Both the position numbers and the translations under genes were made by a program. This document shows, one piece after another, positions 60,176 to 64,000 of a DNA stretch of 64,000 bases; within the stretch, counting starts at the first letter, position 1; each line of letters opens with the position of its first letter. The stretch comes from Epiperipatus broadwayi (taxonomy: Eukaryota > Onychophora > Udeonychophora > Euonychophora > Peripatidae). The stretch is from positions 4,430,030-4,494,029 of the forward strand of contig JAQFVV010000055.1 in assembly GCA_028023455.1 (NCBI GenBank), read 5' to 3'. The notes beneath the pieces were generated by a model, which saw nothing but the letters and a program-made list of their open reading frames with translations, was not told where the DNA came from and searched no databases.

Positions 60176-61209
60176 CTTCCAGAGGTATCCAAATATTTAA
60201 ATTGACTTTCATTGTCAAGTTGATAACCGTCCACATAAAGTTGCTGAATATTTTTTTTTCACCACTGAGTAATAAAGCATTTGGATTTTTGTTTTTGAAC
60301 ATGAATTATGAAGCAAAATTTTGATATATTGTATTCAAAAGTTCAAGTAAGGTCTGGATCATTCTTTTGAGCAAACACAATTTTTAGCATCTTGTAAATT
60401 GGGAAATCAAGAAAAAAATTCCACCATCAAATTTGTATCGTGTCTTGATCTCTGATTCATTAAGTGATCTGTAAACAGTTCCAAAAACCATTCACATAAA
60501 AATTGATAATAATACTATTAAGTTTTTTTTTATTGAAGAAGTGGCAATACATTATTGTGAGAAGCCATGTTTATGATCTCGTGAATGCCAGCTATGATAT
60601 GAATAAAAAATAAATGTAAATATCAATTAAAAATGTAGTCATCAGAAAATTGATTATTTATTGATAAAATTACACTCAAACTATTTACATATAGTTACTG
60701 TAGTCAACCATTGCAATAAATACATTACTTTCGTTTGCAATAAATTAGCAGCAACCGCAAAAGTTTTATTTTTTTCATATGAATTAGTTTTTTTTTAGAC
60801 ATAGCTGATATGCTTTTGGTGTGACATCAGAATATTAGCTGTCACTTGATTGGCTGTGTATGCTGCCCCATTTATTGAATAATTGTGATAATTATTAAAA
60901 TTAGATTTTACACATTCCATTTGGTCAAAAGTTGCATAATGTTTTCCTTCTTGTTAATGATGTGTTGGCAGTAAACCATGCCTCCTTAATTGCAACAGCC
61001 AATCAGTGAGCTATGATTCTAATGCACCACACTGAAAGTGTGCTCAGATGTGTCAAAAGAAAATAAAACTTTTCCAGTTGCAGACATTAAAATGTTTTGC
61101 TAATTTCTTATTATTAATAAATATATAGAATGAAAGAAAGAAATGTGTATATTATCTCATTTTGTTTGTTTCTACTAAAATTCATAATGACCTCTATCTT
61201 GAATAGTAG
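60176..61209. other. AT-rich intergenic sequence
   Basis: Nothing recognised beyond simple AT-rich sequence. Confidence 0.4.
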
Positions 61210-61560
61210 CAAATATTTCCATGCACATTGCCACCTTGTGCAAATTCTAATAACCAATAGATGGCTGTGGATTGGGATTATAATGCATAACCTAGAACCT
61301 ATTGATTATTAGAGCTTGCAGTAAGTGGCACTATTATATGAAAACATTGCTATCGATTTAATATCTTGTGTAATGTGATGTTTAAAAGGTTTAATCTTTT
61401 AATCAAATTATATATCAACTTATTTATACCAAAGCATTGCAAACTTGCTTTCATCACTGAAAAATAGTACTGCACTGAAATCCCCAGACTGGTTTTTGGC
61501 TATTTGTCTTCGTCAATTTGCAACCATACATTCATATTATTTGAGTTTATTCATAGATGG
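61210..61560. repeat. Decayed relative of the foldback repeat / 100-bp unit
   Basis: AGAACCTATTGATTATTAGA, then GCTTGCAGTAAGTGGC, lies at 61293-61330. The minus strand at 61485-61530 has GACGAAGAC and CCAGTCTGGGGAT, an old form of the arm motif. Confidence 0.5.
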
Positions 61561-62280
61561 CTATGGGATGTAATGTTGCCCCTAATGCAAATGTTTAAAG
61601 TAACTAAAGTCATAAATATGGTTAAGGGTATGCTGTACAATTAACAAAAGTGGTCACTAAAATATACCATAATGGCTGGCTTAGGGTCAGTCTTGTTTTT
61701 TTTGGTTTTAAAATTGCTTGAATCTTGGGTAGCTTAAACAAACAATGATGGCAACTGATGTGATTGTAAATCCAATTCTCCTTATTGATTATTAATAACT
61801 GAAATCAAAATAATTCTGGGTAAAGTTAAATGTATTATCACTTAATACCCACTGCTTACTCAAGCTTCCAATAGATGGTTCTTGGGTAGAGTGACAATTA
61901 TTGTTAACACATTTTATTTAAATTATATGAATATGTAATCTTGCATGTTTTGATGCAGTAGTGGACTGGAGCTCAAGGTCTGTGACTAGCACACAGTTCT
62001 GTAAATACTAATGCTCAATTCTTAATAATTCTCAGTCAATAATGTCATTCAATTATTATGTAAACTATTTAAATGCTTCTATCTCTGTGGTCAATTTTAC
62101 CCACAGCACTCCCATAGTTTAATCATTTTCCATTCTAATATTTAATCTGATCAAAAGGGGTGTGCATATCTATGCAACAATTCTGTATTTCATCACAACA
62201 ATGCACCCGCTTCTGTCATTTCCTGTGCATCTACTTCTCATGAACTGAACAATAAAACTATTAGATTATTATTAAAAAGA
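61561..62280. other. Intergenic sequence with scattered repeat pieces
   Basis: A 100-bp-unit-like piece lies near 61840-61900 (CTTACTCAAGCTTCCAATAG). A piece at 61965-62040 (GACTGGAGCTCAA...TTCTCAGT) resembles 34590-34680. No gene was seen. Confidence 0.4.
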
Positions 62281-62850
62281 AAGAACAAATCTTCGATCAT
62301 ACGCTTTTATAAATGTACATGTATTCACCTGTGAGCATCAGATTAAAAAGCATATGTGTACGTTTATGCTTAGAGCTTATCTACGTGTAAGTCAACACCT
62401 TGCTGAAATCGGGGCTTTAATCTATTATGTGTTGAATTATAGATTGTTAACTGAATTATACAAACACTCATTTTGTAGTAGGAGAGATAGAGTCTCATTT
62501 TAAATCACTTGTGATTAGAAATACATAGTAAATTTTAAATTTAGCCCAGACGATGTATATAATATAAAGAACGAACTTTCAGTCATGCGCTTTTACAAAC
62601 ATACTTGCACTCGCCCAAGAGCATCAGTTTGAAAAGCATAAATGTATGCTTATACTTAGAACTTTATCTATATATAAGCCAACCTTTGCTTACAGTATTG
62701 AAATCACGTTTTTATTGTGTGCCTAAATTAAATTATTAATTGAAATTGTACAAACTTATTCATTCATTTATGCTTTTCAAACGTGCTCTCAGGCAAATGC
62801 ATGTAAATTTGTAAAAGCGCATGACTGAAACTTCGTTTCTTTATAATATT
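62281..62850. repeat. Two direct copies and one inverted copy of a ~110-bp repeat
   Basis: Copies lie at about 62294-62400 (CGCTTTTATAAATGTACATG) and 62578-62700 (CGCTTTTACAAACATACTTG), with an inverted partial copy at 62757-62846 (TTGTAAAAGCGCATGACTGA). All share a GAGCATCAG-TTRAAAAGCATA segment or its inverse. Confidence 0.65.
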
Positions 62851-63326
62851 ACATACGCAGTATGCACTATATAAACAATTTATTATTGGTATAAAAACCA
62901 TTTAGATACTTCCACGTCTCCAACTAAAAAGGATTTTATTATATATGTTTCAGCAATTTCTGACTTATTCTAACCACAGCACTTTTAAACATTTTTCCAA
63001 TTCTCAAAAAAATATCTACCTTAACTATTTTTGGATAGATCAACGGCATTTTATACATTTATTTAAAAATTCACCACAGAACTTTTAAGGTTATAAATCT
63101 TGATCATCTGTATTTAGTATCTCATAAGTCGAAATAACTAACCTTTACAATCTCCGGTAAATGAAGGCCATAATTTTTTTTTTTTTTTACGATTGTGAAT
63201 ATAAATTATTTATACTTTGTTCTGCTTTTAAGAAAATCCATCCAATTCAATTAAGAATAATTAGGCATCTAAAAAGGACAACTTAGATTTTTTGTAAAGC
63301 TGTCAATCAAGGCAATAATTAATGAA

Positions 63327-63715
63327 AACAGGCAAAACTCTTCATACAGTAGCGCCACTCAGTACAAACCAGAGTAATCAATGGATGCCAGAAGGCTTGG
63401 GCATAAAATCCCTATCTAGTGCCTACTCATCCAATATACCCAGACTAATTTCTGGATTCTGGCCTTCACCAGTGAGGAGCTTTGGATTTAAGAGCACTGC
63501 ACCTAGATCTTATGATCTAATGCAACCCTCCAGCAGCCACCTTTTATCTCTACTTAACTCCAAAACTATAAGAAAATTGAAAAATATTTTCAATCTAAGC
63601 TCATTAGCTTATATAGTCACTGAGTGGCGCTATTGTATGGAGAGTTTTGCCTGTTTTAATAACAGTTATGAGCAAGCACAAGAAATGGTGATCATGTGAT
63701 GTTTAGTGGTTTAAT
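63327..63715. mobile_element. Foldback repeat, long form
   Basis: It starts AAACAGGCAAAACTCTTCAT and ends with the inverted GGTGATCATGTGATGTTTAG then TGGTTTAA. The minus-strand motif at 63437-63478 reads CTCACTGGTGAAGGCC, then CCAGAAATTAGTC, then TGGGTA. The interior CCCTCCAGCAGCCACC is shared with the copy at 8985. The 125-residue frame across it is not a gene. Confidence 0.75.
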
Positions 63716-63883
63716 AATTGATCAACAAAAGCAAAGCGAGCTAATAATCTCCCAATATTATCATGTATTAGCTGGGGCAATGAGAATGCATGCTGGGGAA
63801 TTTAAGAAATTTGATGATATTTTCTTTAGTGTCTTGTGGGAATAAAGTCTCCTTTAATATGTTATATCATTTATTTAATGTAG

Positions 63884-63994
63884 GTTAATTGTGTAGAAGC
63901 ATTGCATTATATGTTAGATGATAGTTTATTTTTAGCAACACTGAATAAAATTTGCAGATTAGGCAATGCATATTTAAAAACAGATTACGAATAA
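63884..63994 (+). CDS. Possible terminal coding exon of an unidentified gene
   Basis: An acceptor-like TTATTTAATGTAG ends at 63883. The frame then reads VNCVEALHYMLDDSLFLATL, then NKICRLGNAYLKTDYE and stop TAA at 63992-63994. The composition (few Phe/Ile/Lys runs, balanced polar residues) looks more protein-like than surrounding AT-rich frames. I do not recognise the family. The upstream exon was not found; an open stretch at about 63745-63842 (HVLAGAMRMHAGEFKKFDD) has no good donor. It could still be chance. Confidence 0.3.
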   Translation, partial: VNCVEALHYMLDDSLFLATLNKICRLGNAYLKTDYE

Positions 63995-64000
63995 TTTTAT

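Overview
This is nuclear DNA from an animal, most likely an invertebrate. It is very AT-rich, has no compact operon-like gene layout, and carries one split gene with GT-AG introns of 3 to 12 kb that are full of transposon remains. The species cannot be fixed from the window. The repeat types (RTE-class LINE, Penelope-like element, pogo/Tigger and mariner remnants, foldback repeats, tRNA-headed repeats) occur in many arthropods, molluscs and cnidarians.

The only well-supported host gene runs on the + strand from about 7060 to 55158. It is a TGF-beta superfamily type I receptor of the ACVR1/ACVRL1 (ALK2/ALK1, fly Saxophone) group. I reconstructed eight coding exons whose splice phases all agree: 7060-7194 (N-terminal, start codon not found), 12772-12829 and 23366-23552 (ten-cysteine ectodomain), 27475-27671 (transmembrane helix), 34265-34364 (GS activation box), 39344-39964 (most of the kinase), 51695-51825 and 55030-55158 (end of the kinase, stop TGA). 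The joined product is about 518 residues plus a missing start, close to the usual size of this family. Candidate poly(A) signals lie at 55678-55707.

Upstream (1-7000) there is a nearly full-length but broken RTE-type LINE on the - strand, a foldback repeat, and a repeat cluster flanked by a 9-bp inverted repeat. The introns and the 3' flank hold further RTE 3' ends, a Penelope-like reverse transcriptase relic, a mariner-like helix-turn-helix relic, a pogo/Tigger transposase relic, a MITE with Tigger-like ends, several foldback MITEs, two tRNA-like elements and four tandem arrays. A possible last exon of an unidentified second gene lies at the right edge (63884-63994).

The most unusual signal is an abundant foldback repeat family with at least ten copies. 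Its arms carry a motif arranged like a hammerhead ribozyme: CTGATGA core, short stem II, GAAA, a palindromic ACTAGT as stem III, GTC, and a complementary stem I. Paired changes between copies preserve both stems. One arm of the same family also resembles the monomer of a 14-unit, roughly 100-bp tandem array in intron 6. Against catalysis, the base pair normally found next to the core in stem II (10.1-11.1) is an A-A mismatch, so activity is a hypothesis. All calls were made by reading the sequence, without database searches.
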